NCBI GenBank assembly: GCA_013115135.1
Contig: JABANP010000271.1
Location: 1 to 64,000, forward strand
DNA length: 64,000 bases
Reading direction: 5' to 3'
From: Perkinsus olseni
Taxonomy: Eukaryota; Perkinsozoa; Perkinsida; Perkinsidae
In this document: piece by piece, positions 42,433-53,295 of the stretch
How the letters are laid out: each line of letters starts with the position of its first letter
How positions within the stretch are numbered: position 1 is the first letter of the stretch
Made by a program: the position numbers and the translations under genes
The notes under the pieces: model-generated
The model's database searches: none
Told to the model about the DNA's origin: nothing
The model's input: only the letters and a program-made list of their open reading frames with translations

Positions 42433-43732
42433 TTATTTCCACATTTTCTCGCGAATATGTCTCCGTACTCGATCTCGGTTACCTCGATAATACATATATA
42501 ACATACACACTTCTTGAAGAGGAAGATTATAACCATCAGATGTAGCTTTTACCGACTTGATACACCTTTTGAAATCGTGCGAAGTATCCACCAAAATAAG
42601 GTATAATAGGATAACATAATGGAGAGCAATACCATATTCCACCGACATAGTAAGCAATCGACCACAAATCCTACGTGTACAACTCACATATCCTCGTTCG
42701 TGCAAGAGTAGCCCACCGATAACGGCTTCATTAACATTGTAGACCTGGCCCAGAAATACCACAGCCTGACGTCCAGAGACAGCGGGTCCATATGAACCAC
42801 AATAGTAACACTGGCCATGCTTCCCATTTTACAAACAGGAGAAAGCGTCCTAGCCACCAGTTCCCAGTTACTCGTAACATACATATCTTCATCGGTTGGC
42901 TCCGGTTCCGGTTCCCAGAGTTCACCATTTCTCTTTCTCTCATCAATGCGACTTATAACCTGTTTCAAACCACGCCAATCAAACTCTTTTCTATGCAAAA
43001 TACGCTCGGGAAGATACACATGCATAGATCTTCCGCCAATACACAAAGCAGATGTCTCAGCAGATGTCTCGTATTCTTCAACTCTTCTTCTTTTTACTAT
43101 CCGGTTCCTCTTGATCTAAATCCGCTAACCTCCGAGTACTCCATGAATTGGTAGAGGGTATAGAATCTACGGCAGATGAGTTTACGACTCGATAAAGCCA
43201 TTATGCAATAAATTAAGTATTACCTTCAGTGAGATCTACTACTTCGTTGGCCGCAACGCTACTAATATGCACTTTATTGGATAGAACATTATCGTGCCCA
43301 GTAGTAATATTACAAGAGGAGCTTGAAGTCGAAAGGTAACTCCTATCCGTTCGTTCTTCAGAGATTTTGGAGTTCTGGGATAACTTGAATGCATGGCCAA
43401 GTACATCCGTAGCCGCATAATGCGGCCCGCATCACGCATTACAATACGTGATACCTTGCATCCTCTTGTCCAACTGGGTTTATTTGTATTGTTTATTGGT
43501 CCCCTATAGTAGATTGTACCAATACTAGTTCCAGCATCTCGAGGTACCTGTTAGTTTCAACTTGTGATGCATCAAGAAAATGAATCATTCTTACGCATTC
43601 AGTATTAGGATATTGATTAAGATTCACCAGATGCAATTCTTCCAAGGCTATCATCCTCTCGAATTTGGAACGTAAATGTTCGGACTTCCTCGTTATTTTG
43701 AACCTACTCAATATGAAAGAATGAACAAACAT
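42433..43732 (-). CDS. Exons of a spliced gene, unknown function
   Basis: Colinear minus-strand segments look like protein: 43493-43732 (FERMIALEELHLVNLNQYPN and IHFLDASQVETNRYLEMLEL), 43239-43439 (a basic segment with TPKSLKNERIGVTF), 42750-43046 (LKQVISRIDERKRNGELWEP and DEDMYVTSNWELVARTLSPV), and 42433-42740 (a hydrophobic-to-basic end with YYRGNRDRVRRHIREKMWK). Introns between them are not fixed. No family was recognised. The acidic EPEPEPTDED stretch and the many aromatic residues argue for real coding. Confidence 0.45.
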
Positions 43733-44042
43733 AATTTCAAGTTACTGAAAGGTTACTTCAAGCTTTCATCATTCAACATAGATACCCACGTTCCACTATC
43801 ATATTTTTGGACCCCCTCCAACAAATCCAATAACTCCTCGTAGTCACACTGTCTGTAGCTGTTAGTGCTAGTCTGACGAAGCATATCATCACTTAATTTC
43901 GTTCCTTCAAACGAAACAGGAGGCATTAATGGGAATATTATATAAGATCAACCTGGAGAATAAAACAGAATTACGAAAATCCCCAAAACACAACAACTTA
44001 ACAGTACCTCGAGAATTATACAAAATATATCAAAAGACTACA

Positions 44043-44495
44043 TCATTTGTTTGGGGAGTCGTCAGCTTCCTCGTCATTGAATAGACGTCTCCTTAAATTT
44101 CGAGATTCCTCACTCGCTTCATCATCATCATCTCGTACTCTCCTACGGGCCCTGACTTGACCGGGCGTTTGCCGTTGAGGCAACCTATTGGGAATACTAT
44201 TAGAATTCAGCCTACTCCCACTCTGCTCCAAATGATGTTGCCGGACAGGTTCTTGATCAGGAACTAGTTGATTTGGCATACTCCCGCCATGCTTCAAAGG
44301 CTGTTGCCGAACAGGTCTCGGGTACAACCGTAGTTCTTGACCAGGACTTAGTTGACTTGGCATACTCCCACCATGCTCCAAATGCTGTTGCCGAACAGGT
44401 CTCGGGTACAACCGTAGTTCTTCACCAGGATTTAGTTGACTTGGCATACTCCCACCGTGCTCCAAATGTACTTGCCGAAGCCGAACCATCCACAA
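44043..44495 (-). CDS. Exon with three 28-aa tandem repeats and an acidic-basic tail
   Basis: The minus-strand frame carries three tandem copies of a 28-residue unit containing HLEHGGSMPSQLSPGQE and LRLYPRPVRQQ. At the DNA level it is an 84-bp period (44267, 44351 and 44435). Because the period is a multiple of three, the frame is preserved. A tail with DDDDEASEESRN and RRRLFNDEEADDSPNK follows and ends at 44043. The repeats would be disordered, Gln/Pro-rich linkers. It is probably the 3' exon of the same gene as 44620-45192. Confidence 0.55.
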   Translation of the reverse strand: MWMVRLRQVHLEHGGSMPSQLNPGEELRLYPRPVRQQHLEHGGSMPSQLSPGQELRLYPRPVRQQPLKHGGSMPNQLVPDQEPVRQHHLEQSGSRLNSNSIPNRLPQRQTPGQVRARRRVRDDDDEASEESRNLRRRLFNDEEADDSPNK

Positions 44496-44619
44496 TGTAG
44501 ATACCTGACACTACACCTGACCGCCTCAACCATAAGCTCTGCCCATTACCTTGGGCTTCTAAGAAGACTCTTCTCTTATCTCATATTCCTCATCATCCAA
44601 GTCGATAACCTCGGGCTCG

Positions 44620-45192
44620 TCATCGCTCTCCAAATTTGCAAACTGCAACTTCCGTGGAAGAATTGGATTCATGTTCTTCCGCTTGCAGGAGAGCCTCATA
44701 ATCGTCGACAAGATCTTCATGTTCGACTTGTTCTTCGGGGTCGACAACAACTCTGTCGGCTTCATTATTCAGGTTGTTATAATGATCCTCAACGTACTCC
44801 AAAGCATCGATGTTATGCGCAATGTTGCCTCCAGCAACCCCGGCAGGACCGTATATCGGTAGGGGCCCTTCGGGTCGATTTTGCTCCGGGCGTAGTAGCC
44901 GACCATGATGTTCACGACCATCGCCAACTCCATCATCAACCTCGTTTAAATCCACCACAACCGGGGCGTCCCGATCTTCGCCAATAACATCTCCAAAAGG
45001 TACGTTATCTACATTCCCACCATTTCCATCGCCATAATGACCACCAGGCTCACCAAGACGTTCTTCACCAGGTTCTCTGACTGGTTCTTTCGGAAGCGCG
45101 GAAAAATTGACCGTTTCAGATTTTTTATTAGGGCGAGCGAATATTGAAATGACTCTGATATATTTTTGTTCCTGTATAAGTGATACCCTCAC
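44620..45192 (-). CDS. Acidic, asparagine/valine-rich exon, unknown function
   Basis: A long minus-strand frame has protein-like sequence from about residue 25: KEPVREPGEERLGEPGGHY, then VVVDLNEVDDGVGDGREH, YGPAGVAGGNIAHNIDALEY, and a Glu-rich end EEQVEHEDLVDDYEALLQAE. It is strongly acidic and looks intrinsically disordered. The codon phase suggests that it leads into the 44043-44495 exon through sequence near 44559-44620. No recognisable domain. Confidence 0.5.
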   Translation of the reverse strand: MRVSLIQEQKYIRVISIFARPNKKSETVNFSALPKEPVREPGEERLGEPGGHYGDGNGGNVDNVPFGDVIGEDRDAPVVVDLNEVDDGVGDGREHHGRLLRPEQNRPEGPLPIYGPAGVAGGNIAHNIDALEYVEDHYNNLNNEADRVVVDPEEQVEHEDLVDDYEALLQAEEHESNSSTEVAVCKFGER

Positions 45193-45282
45193 ACACGAAA
45201 TCTCACAACCTGAGTCGCAATAATGACAGAGAAATCAAAAAAATACTGTATGTTCAATGATTTTGTGAGAAGGTTCATGATC

Positions 45283-45329
45283 CGACTTGACAACGAGAAC
45301 TAGAACTTGTAGTTCTCGTTGGGAAGTCG
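45283..45329. repeat. Hairpin palindrome, 19-bp arms
   Basis: Arms 45283-45301 and 45311-45329 pair with two mismatches. The inner 11 bp (CAACGAGAACT) are perfect, around a 9-base loop. Confidence 0.93.
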
Positions 45330-45428
45330 CTATCCTTACCTAAAATTTACCCACAAGACGGGCTTGATGATGCGCGAATCGCGCAGCGCGATGTCTCCTG
45401 GCTCAAGATCGAGTCTCCCTACTGATTG

Positions 45429-45686
45429 TTACGGAATCCTGCTCACATCCATGTGCTTGCGTGCAAGACCGGATCCATAGCTGATCGATGACAATGATTT
45501 GCTGTGGTTGGTCCCCGTGGTCTCGTGGTCTCCGTCTCCTATTCGACTGAGCGACCTTTCCTTCAATTGCATGATAGTCTTCATCAGACCGTTGAAGAGC
45601 GTGCGTCTCTCCAGCTCTGTGGCCACCCTATACAAACCGAATGTTGCCGGCAACACTCCACCGTGTATTGATTCGTATTTCCGCAT
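45429..45686 (-). CDS. Small protein or terminal exon, 85 aa
   Basis: A minus-strand frame of 85 codons begins MRKYESIHGGVLPATFGLYR and contains a helical amphipathic segment (ATELERRTLFNGLMKTIMQL). It is more protein-like than the overlapping plus-strand frame. No family recognised, and it may be the last exon of a longer gene. Confidence 0.35.
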   Translation of the reverse strand: MRKYESIHGGVLPATFGLYRVATELERRTLFNGLMKTIMQLKERSLSRIGDGDHETTGTNHSKSLSSISYGSGLARKHMDVSRIP

Positions 45687-45689
45687 TAT

Positions 45690-46540
45690 CGGTCATTGTG
45701 ATGCCCCTCTCAAAGAGATGTTACAGTTGCCCTATAACTTAGGACTCCTAATAGCCGATAACTATTCGCTGTCGCAAGTGAGCATGTCTGGACCCTTTCC
45801 CAATCTCCTGCACAGGCGACTTTATGACTCCTGTGGGTTTTGACCGGTCGATAGTCCGGCACAACGCAGCCTTCGGCTGCGCCCTGCCCTCCGGTCAACC
45901 TTGCATGATAATCATTGTCAGATAATGCAGGTTCCCCCTTCTCTCCAAAAGCTCAATCGATTCGGCCTTCTTGTACGCCTCCCAAGTCTGGTTATTATGG
46001 ATCGCAGCGAGGCCCTCGATGCGGCATCTTCATTAATTTGATATTGTTCCAGAATTTTACTCGCTGTTTTCATTGTTTTAACATTGTCCATACTCATGAG
46101 CGCAACAGGTATAACATCCGCTCCCAAGATGTCCATCCGCTCTACAAAATTTCATATCCGTGCACGGATGGGCGTAGATAAAACGATGAGGCACAAACAG
46201 CAACGTTGAGACGATCGACTATCTCACAGTTCATCCGTACACATGACGCTATGCGATAGACATGCGCTATACTCGTTTTCAGTTTCATTAACTCCCTCCT
46301 CATGAACCGAGCACAACCGAGAGTGTGGGTAGGACAGGATTGGGAGCAGACCAGGGCCTGCAAGGCCCGGCCTGGTCAAGAGGCAGGTTTCACTGCTGCT
46401 CCTAACGACCATTCCCGGCGCTCAGCATCGAACGCTATCAACCAACAACGCGATTATAGAATTATGATCTTGCTGCTGCCTTTCGATTTCTGAGAAATCA
46501 TTTTTTATATTGTGCGCCCTACCATGAACTGTGTTACCTC
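45690..46540. other. Intergenic DNA, no confident gene
   Basis: Short frames on both strands. A weak hairpin, GGCCTGCAAGGCC, occurs near 46358. Confidence 0.35.
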
Positions 46541-46699
46541 TTCACCGCTAGATGCCATCTAAGGGTAACTTTGCGTTTAACTACTTCGTCATTGTCACTT
46601 CGAAAATGAGCGACGCCCATTCCGAACAGAGTATTTTCAAGCTGTCGTCTAACGAGATCCACGGCCGGTATCCTCCGCTATACCACACCTTCACCAACA

Positions 46700-46918
46700 C
46701 AACAACATCAGCATTGGAAACTCATCCAGGTTTCGAGTGCTCCAACCTTTGTCGTTTCGTCGACTGCCGCCGAGGATCATCTTTTCCGTGCGGAACCGCC
46801 TCGACCTCAACCAGTACCTGTAAACGACAGTCAAACCGGAAACGAACCAAGACAAGACTTCACCTCGCCCGGCAACTCCAACTTCTTCAACCCGAGCATC
46901 TTCTCAGCATTGGCATGA
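46700..46918 (+). CDS. Coding fragment, Pro/Ser/Asn-rich, unknown function
   Basis: A plus-strand segment reads TFVVSSTAAEDHLFRAEPPR, then PQPVPVNDSQTGNEPRQDF, and ends FNPSIFSALA before a TGA at 46916-46918. It lies in a different frame from the longer 160-codon frame starting at 46552, which looks less natural. An upstream splice is likely. Unknown family. Confidence 0.35.
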   Translation, partial: QQHQHWKLIQVSSAPTFVVSSTAAEDHLFRAEPPRPQPVPVNDSQTGNEPRQDFTSPGNSNFFNPSIFSALA

Positions 46919-47384
46919 TTCAGGCATGCAACAGCGGCAACTTTGGACGCCCCGAAATTCTCCCACCACGCAACCTGAAACATGATTCATTTTTCGTTTA
47001 TCGATCATTCATTTTCATTTCAAATGAAGAATGAAGTTCCACAGCCCAACGCAGCCCGTCGGCTCTCTGCGCTCGGTTGACTACCCTTGAGGGAACCAAC
47101 AAGTACTTCAGACTTGAGAAGCCTGGCTTGCTAACTATCTCACGAAGGCCGCTATTGAACTTCTACACACTCGCCCAAAATCCGATCACGTCGAATTTAT
47201 TTGACAACTTCACTGAAAACTGGAGAAAGTCTGATCGCCTTACCTTGAATGTGGCGCCATAGCCCGCCTTGGAGAGGGTCGAGTCCAGCCAGCGTTGGTT
47301 ACCCCACTTAGTTTTGTTGAAGACCTCAGAAGAAGATCGGAGCACCACAGACTGTCGAAAGTAACTGCGAAAGATTTGTGATAC

Positions 47385-47723
47385 ATGAATGCAAGCGAAT
47401 TGATTCTTACGGGCAACGCTCATTTTCGTGACCCCCTTTGCACAGGAGGCATGGTACACCAATCGGCTCTTCCGACCGTTCCTTCCGCTTCACATGACCC
47501 GGGTTCAAATCCTTCTCCCGTCTGTTTTTCTTCTGTTGTTGCTGCTGCTGCTGCTGCTCACGAGGGTCCTGCCGAGTACGCGGCTTCTGCTCAGGGCCCT
47601 TCCACCGCTCCTGACTCGACCACGCAGGAGGCAGCCCGCTACTCTCCGATGGAGCTTCTCCTACACAAACGGAGTACCGAAATAATGAGGGAAGAATCCA
47701 TAAGTGGCTCCGAGGACTACTAG
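47385..47723 (+). CDS. Small protein with alanine run, 112 aa
   Basis: The plus-strand frame contains a CTG/GCT repeat read as poly-Ala (AAAAAAHEGPAEYAASAQGP) and ends in an acidic tail, REESISGSEDY. In the neighbouring frame the same repeat gives poly-Leu resembling a signal peptide (LLLLLLLLLTRVLPSTRLLL) that later stops. The acidic end and Ser/Ala composition favour the poly-Ala frame, but the start is unsure and the polypyrimidine-rich 47510-47560 segment could be an intron end. Confidence 0.35.
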   Translation: MNASELILTGNAHFRDPLCTGGMVHQSALPTVPSASHDPGSNPSPVCFSSVVAAAAAAHEGPAEYAASAQGPSTAPDSTTQEAARYSPMELLLHKRSTEIMREESISGSEDY

Positions 47724-48004
47724 AAACCGTCAAGCTGCAAACCAAAGTTGATTTTCCGAGAGAAGTTCTCTAAGAGAACCGACTATCTCGCGTGAGGACA
47801 ACTAAGTGAACACGAAATTTGATAAACTCTGGCATGATACTGTATCATTGATGCATCATGTTGAAGCCTTCATCAACCTTCTCAGTCGTCCCAGGAGGCC
47901 TACTGACGGCCGCGTTACGCAGCGCGCGTAGATATGCACGATGCAGCAGTAGATTTTCTTTTCAACCTCTCCCTCAGGCCCTCTCTGTGCTTGATCCGAC
48001 GCTT

Positions 48005-48240
48005 TCAGGCCTTGGTTTTTCCGCCCAGGCTCTTGCAAATGGCCGTCAGACGATTAAAGGCGAGAGTACCAAAGCGGGTGGAAGTGAGCCTGTTGTACGA
48101 CACAGTGGCGCATGGGACAAGAAGCACCATACCACAAGGCACGAGGAAATAATCAAATAGCTCAGGCGAAACCTTGTAGCGATCAGCAACGTTATCTTCC
48201 ATCACCTTAGCCACTGCTTTGCGTTCTTGAAGAAAGCTCG
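48005..48240 (-). CDS. Coding exon with one hydrophobic segment, unknown function
   Basis: Minus-strand frame: KAVAKVMEDNVADRYKVSPE, then a hydrophobic LFDYFLVPCGMVLLVPCATV and a basic end, FNRLTAICKSLGGKTKA. It could be a small membrane protein or the 3' exon of one. The plus-strand frame across the same bases is less natural. Confidence 0.4.
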
Positions 48241-48710
48241 AAGAAGGCTTCTTCGCTCGTCGGATCTAGTTCTGGCTTATTGATACGGGATACGAACCCG
48301 CTGGCTCTTTGCAGTTCATGATCAATTCAGGGAATTCTTTCCACATACGAAAGTCCCAATAAGGTTAGGGCAGGTTGACGCTGTGTAGATGCACCAACCC
48401 GTAGGAGTAGCATCTGTCGTACTTGATGGAGCCACGGCAGGTGGGAGCAGAATGACCGTTACCAGTAAGGCAGCGGGCATACTTGGCAGAGATGATGAGC
48501 TTGTTAACAAGGCCCTCGAGGATAGTGGTGTCGTCCAATTCACCATCGAGATCAGCTCGGCGTTATTTGATGCAGTAAGAGTTGCGTCAACGAACCAATT
48601 GAGTTCTCCTGTTACAAAGAACTTTCTGGTGTGAAGAAATTTTTGAATGAAAATTTCCGCCTTCTGGGGAAAAAGTTATCCTTAGTATTGTTGTCTCGTC
48701 GTCTCCAGAT

Positions 48711-49554
48711 TGTCATCTGAGGACCGTGGCCGAGCACGCTCGATACTCCATCTCTTCAACAAGACGGTCACCGCATCCAGCATTCCAAGGCATGTAGATG
48801 CAAGCAAGGCTGTCTTCCTCTATACAGATACGGTCACGGCAGGCTACGGAATGAAAGGATTTTCAGCAGCTTCGGAGTTTTCTCGCGCGCCACGAAATTC
48901 GTGACCCCGACAATGGCCAGCGCACTCACTGCTAGGCTCCACTCGAACAACTCGATCTTCGGTGTAACCGCACCTCGCCAGAGCCTTCAACAGAGTCTCA
49001 CCTGATGTGAAAAACGCTCGCCATTATGATCGATTGGGATAAAACTCATGTACATGCTTCCTCCGTTGGTAAAACGAATATGATGCTCTCCTTCCAACAG
49101 CCCCACATCATCGGAATATCCTCCATGAAAGATTTCTCGGATTTATCGCCAATCAAAACGTCTCTGAAACCAAAGCCAAAAACCTGTATCACGACCTTTC
49201 CGACACAGACAAAGGCCAACGTAAGATACTCTGAAGAGGGGAAATTACCACAAATCATTCACCAAACCCGTGGGAGAGAATCGATTAGCGGGGCGAGCGC
49301 TTTTCCCCTGAGGGCCTCAGGCTCTCACAATAATCTCTCCCGAACGCCTTCGAGACTTCCGATTTCATTTTTCGGCGGGTCAATATAATTTTCCGGAGGT
49401 AGTTGCTTGTCGCCACGAAACTCTCGGGTAATTCCCAAGACCTGAAAAATAAAAAATTACAGAAAAAAGGCGGAGCGAAGCGGGAAAAATTACCTCGACA
49501 TAACAGTAAGGTCTGATACCTCCTCTCAGGCACCGAACTCTTGGCGGAGCGCAT
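48711..49554 (-). CDS. Spliced gene, unknown function
   Basis: Minus-strand exons recognised: about 49490-49554 (RSAKSSVPERRYQTLLLCR), joined over a short GT-AG intron to about 49333-49440 (VLGITREFRGDKQLPPENYI, then DPPKNEIGSLEGVRERLL); about 49020-49150 (EGEHHIRFTNGGSMYMSFIP); about 48910-49005 (GETLLKALARCGYTEDRVVR); and 48711-48830 (TALLASTCLGMLDAVTVLLK, then RPRSSDDNLETTRQQY and a stop). Phases between the middle exons are unresolved. The first intron contains CTTCGCTCCGCC and a later one contains AATTTCGTGGCGCGCG, the two recurrent intron motifs. No family was identified. Confidence 0.55.
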
Positions 49555-50123
49555 CTTTCCCGATCACACCATTGCAGGGAAATCTGCCAGGAAAATTTTC
49601 ATTTATTCTGAAATTTCAGAAAAATTTTCCCCATGTGATCTAATTTTTCGTAATTTTTCACGGCTTGCAATGTGATCTCTCCCAATACACCGGAAGCACT
49701 CATCATCTCGTTACCGCGTATCCTAGCACGAAGCCGGGTATTTAAAAACATTGTTACACATCAATCTGTATTTTCCCGAAGGGAAAAAGGGAAAAATGGG
49801 AAGGGAAAAAGGGAAATTTCAGAAAATTTTTTTCCGAAGGGAAAAATGGTAGCGGTGGCTCCAAAAAACTCCGCGAATTTCCGTGAAAAATAATTTCTAC
49901 AGGAGTTAGTAGCCGTTTCGCGCATATATCGCGAAAATAGTAAAACATCAGACAAAACTGGGTAAATAATTCCGGCTCAAAGAGAGTAAAGTTTTCACCT
50001 TCTCTGATGAGTTAAGACTTCCCGCGCTTCTCCCCCGGGCGTTCTCCTCCGAGCTCCGCATCGCACCCGAGCATCTACAAGCCACAAGATATGACCCAAA
50101 ATCTTTCGCGTGCGCAAAGATAC

Positions 50124-50588
50124 TCACCGGCAAAGATACGGTTCTTCAACGCTCAGTCGAGCGGGCTGGGAATCCCTCCTAACCGAATTTTCCACCACTT
50201 CGACTCGCCGCCCTCGGAAATTGGGGGGAACTGCGTAATCTTCGGTCAGGGAAAAAATAGGAGTCAACGGCGACTGCTGCGTGAACGAACTGAAAAACCG
50301 AAAAACCATGGAAAATTTTTCGGAAATGAATCTCTGAAATTCCGGTAAGGCATAGAGGGTACTCGAGAGGGTATCTTTCTTCCCATGAAACTCACTGTTC
50401 AACCTCGGGATCCTTCCACACGCCATACTTGGCAGTAGTGTCAGTGAACCTCTTGCTGAGATTCTCGACGTCTTCATCGCTGGAGACAACTTCTGAGCGG
50501 AGCGAAGCAATTCACGAATACAGTTTTTCGCAGAGCTTATCCTACCATCAAAATTCTCAACTTCGTCGTCGAGGGTATCATCGGAGCT
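50124..50588 (-). CDS. Spliced gene fragment, three exons, unknown function
   Basis: Exons 50546-50588, 50397-50492 and about 50124-50289 join in phase over GT-AG introns (50493-50545 and 50290-50396). The protein reads SSDDTLDDEVENFDE, then VVSSDEDVENLSKRFTDTTA, KYGVWKDPEVEHSFTQQS, and a tail with RRVEVVENSVRRDSQPARLS. The N-terminal part is acidic; the rest has no known domain. The 53-bp first intron ends GCTTCGCTCCGCTCAG, one of the recurrent intron motifs lying right at the 3' splice site. The 5' exons lie beyond 50588 and were not traced. Confidence 0.6.
   Translation of the reverse strand, partial: SSDDTLDDEVENFDGRISSAKNCIRELLRSAQKLSPAMKTSRISARGSLTLLPSMACGRIPRLNSEFHGKKDTLSSTLYALPEFQRFISEKFSMVFRFFSSFTQQSPLTPIFSLTEDYAVPPNFRGRRVEVVENSVRRDSQPARLSVEEPYLCR
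50493..50545 (-). other. Introner-like intron, motif B at the 3' splice site
   Basis: A 53-bp GT-AG intron whose last 20 bases are AATTGCTTCGCTCCGCTCAG. The same AATTGCTTCGCTCCGC sequence ends the striatin intron at 58606-58626, in an unrelated gene. Confidence 0.75.
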
Positions 50589-51309
50589 CTGCCAGAGTAC
50601 CTACCGGAAATGGATGAAAAATTCCGCCTTCACGCACGACAAGCCTCAGATTGTGGTGAGCTCTGATCGCCGCGACGTGAAATTACGACGTCAGCACAAG
50701 GGTGTGCCTCACAGAGGATGAGCGAAGTCACTCGACCCACGAACGAACAAGATTTCGCAGAGAAATTTTTGGCGTTTAAACATGTAAAAGACATAGATCA
50801 ACATACATCAGTCCTTTCTGACTGCGCGACCGAAAATTTGCCGAAATTTCCCGGAAACTCAAAAAACTTCTAAAAAATTTTCTTACGTTGTTCGTGTATA
50901 TGTTGTCCTCCCCAGCCGGCTCCCCGCGATGGAGTTCGGCCAAATCAACTCCGCGAAAAGTTGATCGGAGACTTGAGTCCACCTCGGCCCACGAGAGGTC
51001 TGCTGGGGCTTCTTCTGGCGACGCGCCTGAATAGCAGAGAAAAACTGAAATTGTCAGGAATTTTCTGTTTCTCCGGGAAGCCTTCTCCCGCTGCTTCTCC
51101 TCAGCAGTCGAGTATTATTCGATCGGCTTGCTCGCGAAGGTTTATTAACAAATTGATATTTTTCTGCAGTGACAAATCCCATGATTCGAGAATAACGAAG
51201 ATGAATGAGAGATTCGCTCACCATCCGTCCGCATTGCTTCCCAGTATGCTTGGGTATCCAAGCTCACATCGTCTGGTGGACTGTCAGTGGTCCATGTCGA
51301 GAACCCTGC

Positions 51310-51358
51310 AAAGAGACGAGCGTGGGAATCGAACCACGGACCTCCTGCATGAGCGTTG
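51310..51358 (-). other. tRNA 3'-half relic
   Basis: The minus strand reads GGTCCGTGGTTCGATTCCC and then ACGC, a paired T arm with B box, preceded by CTCATGCAGGAGG. The 5' half is absent. It lies 40 bases downstream of the intact tRNA-Arg, on the same strand. Confidence 0.55.
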
Positions 51359-51398
51359 AGGAAGGAGAGATATGGATATAGTTCGATATAAAGAGAAA

Positions 51399-51470
51399 TA
51401 ACCCCGGCGGGACTTGAACCCGCAACCTTCGGCTCCGGAAACCGACGCGCTTCCATTGCGCCACGAGGTC
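51399..51470 (-). tRNA. tRNA-Arg, anticodon CCG
   Basis: The 72-nt gene folds into a complete cloverleaf: acceptor GACCTCG with CGGGGTT, D arm with A box TGGCGCAATGG, anticodon stem TCGGT/GCCGA with loop TTCCGGA (anticodon CCG, decoding CGG), and T arm with B box GGTTCAAGTCC. The discriminator base is A. The overall sequence resembles eukaryotic tRNA-Trp, but the anticodon loop is clearly CCG. No intron. A second gene at 58985 differs by only a few bases. Confidence 0.93.
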
Positions 51471-51739
51471 TACGATAACACCGCGAAAGCGACAACCACC
51501 ACAATGATTCTTCCATTCGAGTGACCATCTTACGACTATTCGCGATTCCCCTACCATTATCAACCTCCCTTCAACTCCCTCTCGTCGACAACAAGATACT
51601 CCGTCTCGGGCGAGCGCTTTTAACGTCACCTGCTGGGCGTAAGCCAGGGCTGAAAGTAACAGCACTCTGACATAATTTCGTGGCGCGCGGGAAACCACTC
51701 AATACTAGGGAATCAAGTGCGACTTGAAGATGTTGCATG

Positions 51740-52900
51740 TTGTATATAACGCCTAACGCATGTTGTATATATTCCAGCTCGACGAGAATCTTTCTTCCCG
51801 TGATTGACGCTGATCAACCTTGGATTCATACTCTACTCTTCACTACTACTACCATTATCAGCTCCCTTCTTTCCTTCTGTCACTCCCATTTTTATCCCAC
51901 TTCGGCATCTTCGCAAAGTACCGGAATTTTTCACGAAAACGCTCATCAACTCGGCGACCTTTCTCATCAGGAGGGGTGGGCGGAAGTTTGTCGAGTTGAC
52001 TCATCGGAGGGAAGGAGGAAAGAATCAAAACATATCTTTCATGAACCCTCGCATCATATATAATATCTTCCATAAAACCGTTACATAGGAGTCACTAAGT
52101 CGGAACTCGGAGTCACTAATTTCCCAATGGCTCGCGCCAGTCTGAGCCGACTTTCGGCGTGTATGGAGGGCTATACTGCAACCCCAGCAGTACCAGGAGC
52201 CGAGTCTCCAGGATCACTCCTCACGGTTAGCAATGTCCTATCGAAGATCTCTTATGATACCAGGTGGTGTCGCTGTTGGGTAGTACCCAATGGGTACCGC
52301 TGTCCGGTGCTTGCAGTTGGTGATCGAGGGTCGCGGCAACAATTCCTCGGAGATCAGTTTTGACAGGCGCCGTTTGCGAATGAACTCTGTCAGCAGCAGA
52401 TGCGAGCTTCAACTTTATGGCCGCTAGTGTTTTCGAGACTTCTGTTTGTGCAGAAGCGCTGCTGAGCCCGCTGGTGCTCGGCGAACGGTGGATCAATCAT
52501 CGTTCCAAGAACGCTCTCTGCCAGAAAGAGGACACTGAGAACGCCGAGGGAAGAGAGGTGAAGTGGAGGAAGTTGAGAAAGATATCGGACCTTGAGCAGA
52601 ATGACAGATGCTCAGGAGACACAGGTTCATGACTTCTGCTTTATCAATCAAGAATCTGAGGCCGCTAGCTTCTCCGCTACCGGCAGCGCGTTCTCCAAGA
52701 AGTTGCTAACCCGAGCCGCGCGGAGTCATTGGGAAACTCATTGTCGGCATTATATTTGCTCCGAGTAAACGCTTGTAAAAGTCAATCGATGGTTGGCGAA
52801 GAACTCCCATACTAAGAACATATTCGATGAGCGAGCTTTGCTGGCTATTAAGCAGACCCGATGATCCCAACTTGATCATCACATTGACCAGCTTTGCATC
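51740..52900. other. Interval with competing frames, no confident gene
   Basis: A minus-strand frame at 52227-52496 (with EVSKTLAAIKLKLASAADR) and a plus-strand frame at 52127-52363 overlap and both look partly protein-like, so one or two short exons may be present. The phrase GTTGGGTA-TACCCAATGGGTA at 52268 also occurs at 30746. Confidence 0.35.
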
Positions 52901-52984
52901 GTACTAGCGTCAACCTGAGATGCTCGGGGTCTGCTGTGGTGGCATAGCGGCCTCACTATAACTTTTGCTTCAAGATCTGCGAAG

Positions 52985-53220
52985 AGAACGCAGCCTAAAA
53001 TACTATTTCGAAATCGATTTTTCGGAAAATATACGCAAATTTTCCCGATTTTCTTATTTTGCACTCGAATTCGTAGTAGACTCTCATCCCTTTCATCATC
53101 ATACTCCGCAACACAAGTCCGCAGCGGATCTACAACTTCCTCGTCAAATGCCAGCATGTAGGAAAGATACCATCATCACTCAGCTTCCTCGGCTGCAGAC
53201 GACGACTTCGAACTCCTGGA
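52985..53220 (-). CDS. Coding exons, acidic, unknown function
   Basis: A minus-strand exon after a CAG acceptor (about 53219) and a second piece (about 53050-53157, MLAFDEEVVDPLRTCVAEYD, then DERDESLLRIRVQN) are protein-like. Between them lies a GGTATCTTTCC sequence that may serve as a 5' splice site. The gene is partial and the phase unresolved. Confidence 0.4.
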
Positions 53221-53295
53221 AAGATATGCCAATCGTACGGATAGGTTATCGGCTTCAACATTAGATATCCGTTTGTAAACTGTATAGTCATATGA

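Noticed and set aside
40000..45200. Insertion of a large DNA virus or Polinton-like element, suggested by many minus-strand fragments
   Set aside because: No capsid, polymerase, integrase or packaging ATPase motif was seen, and the pieces look like ordinary exons.
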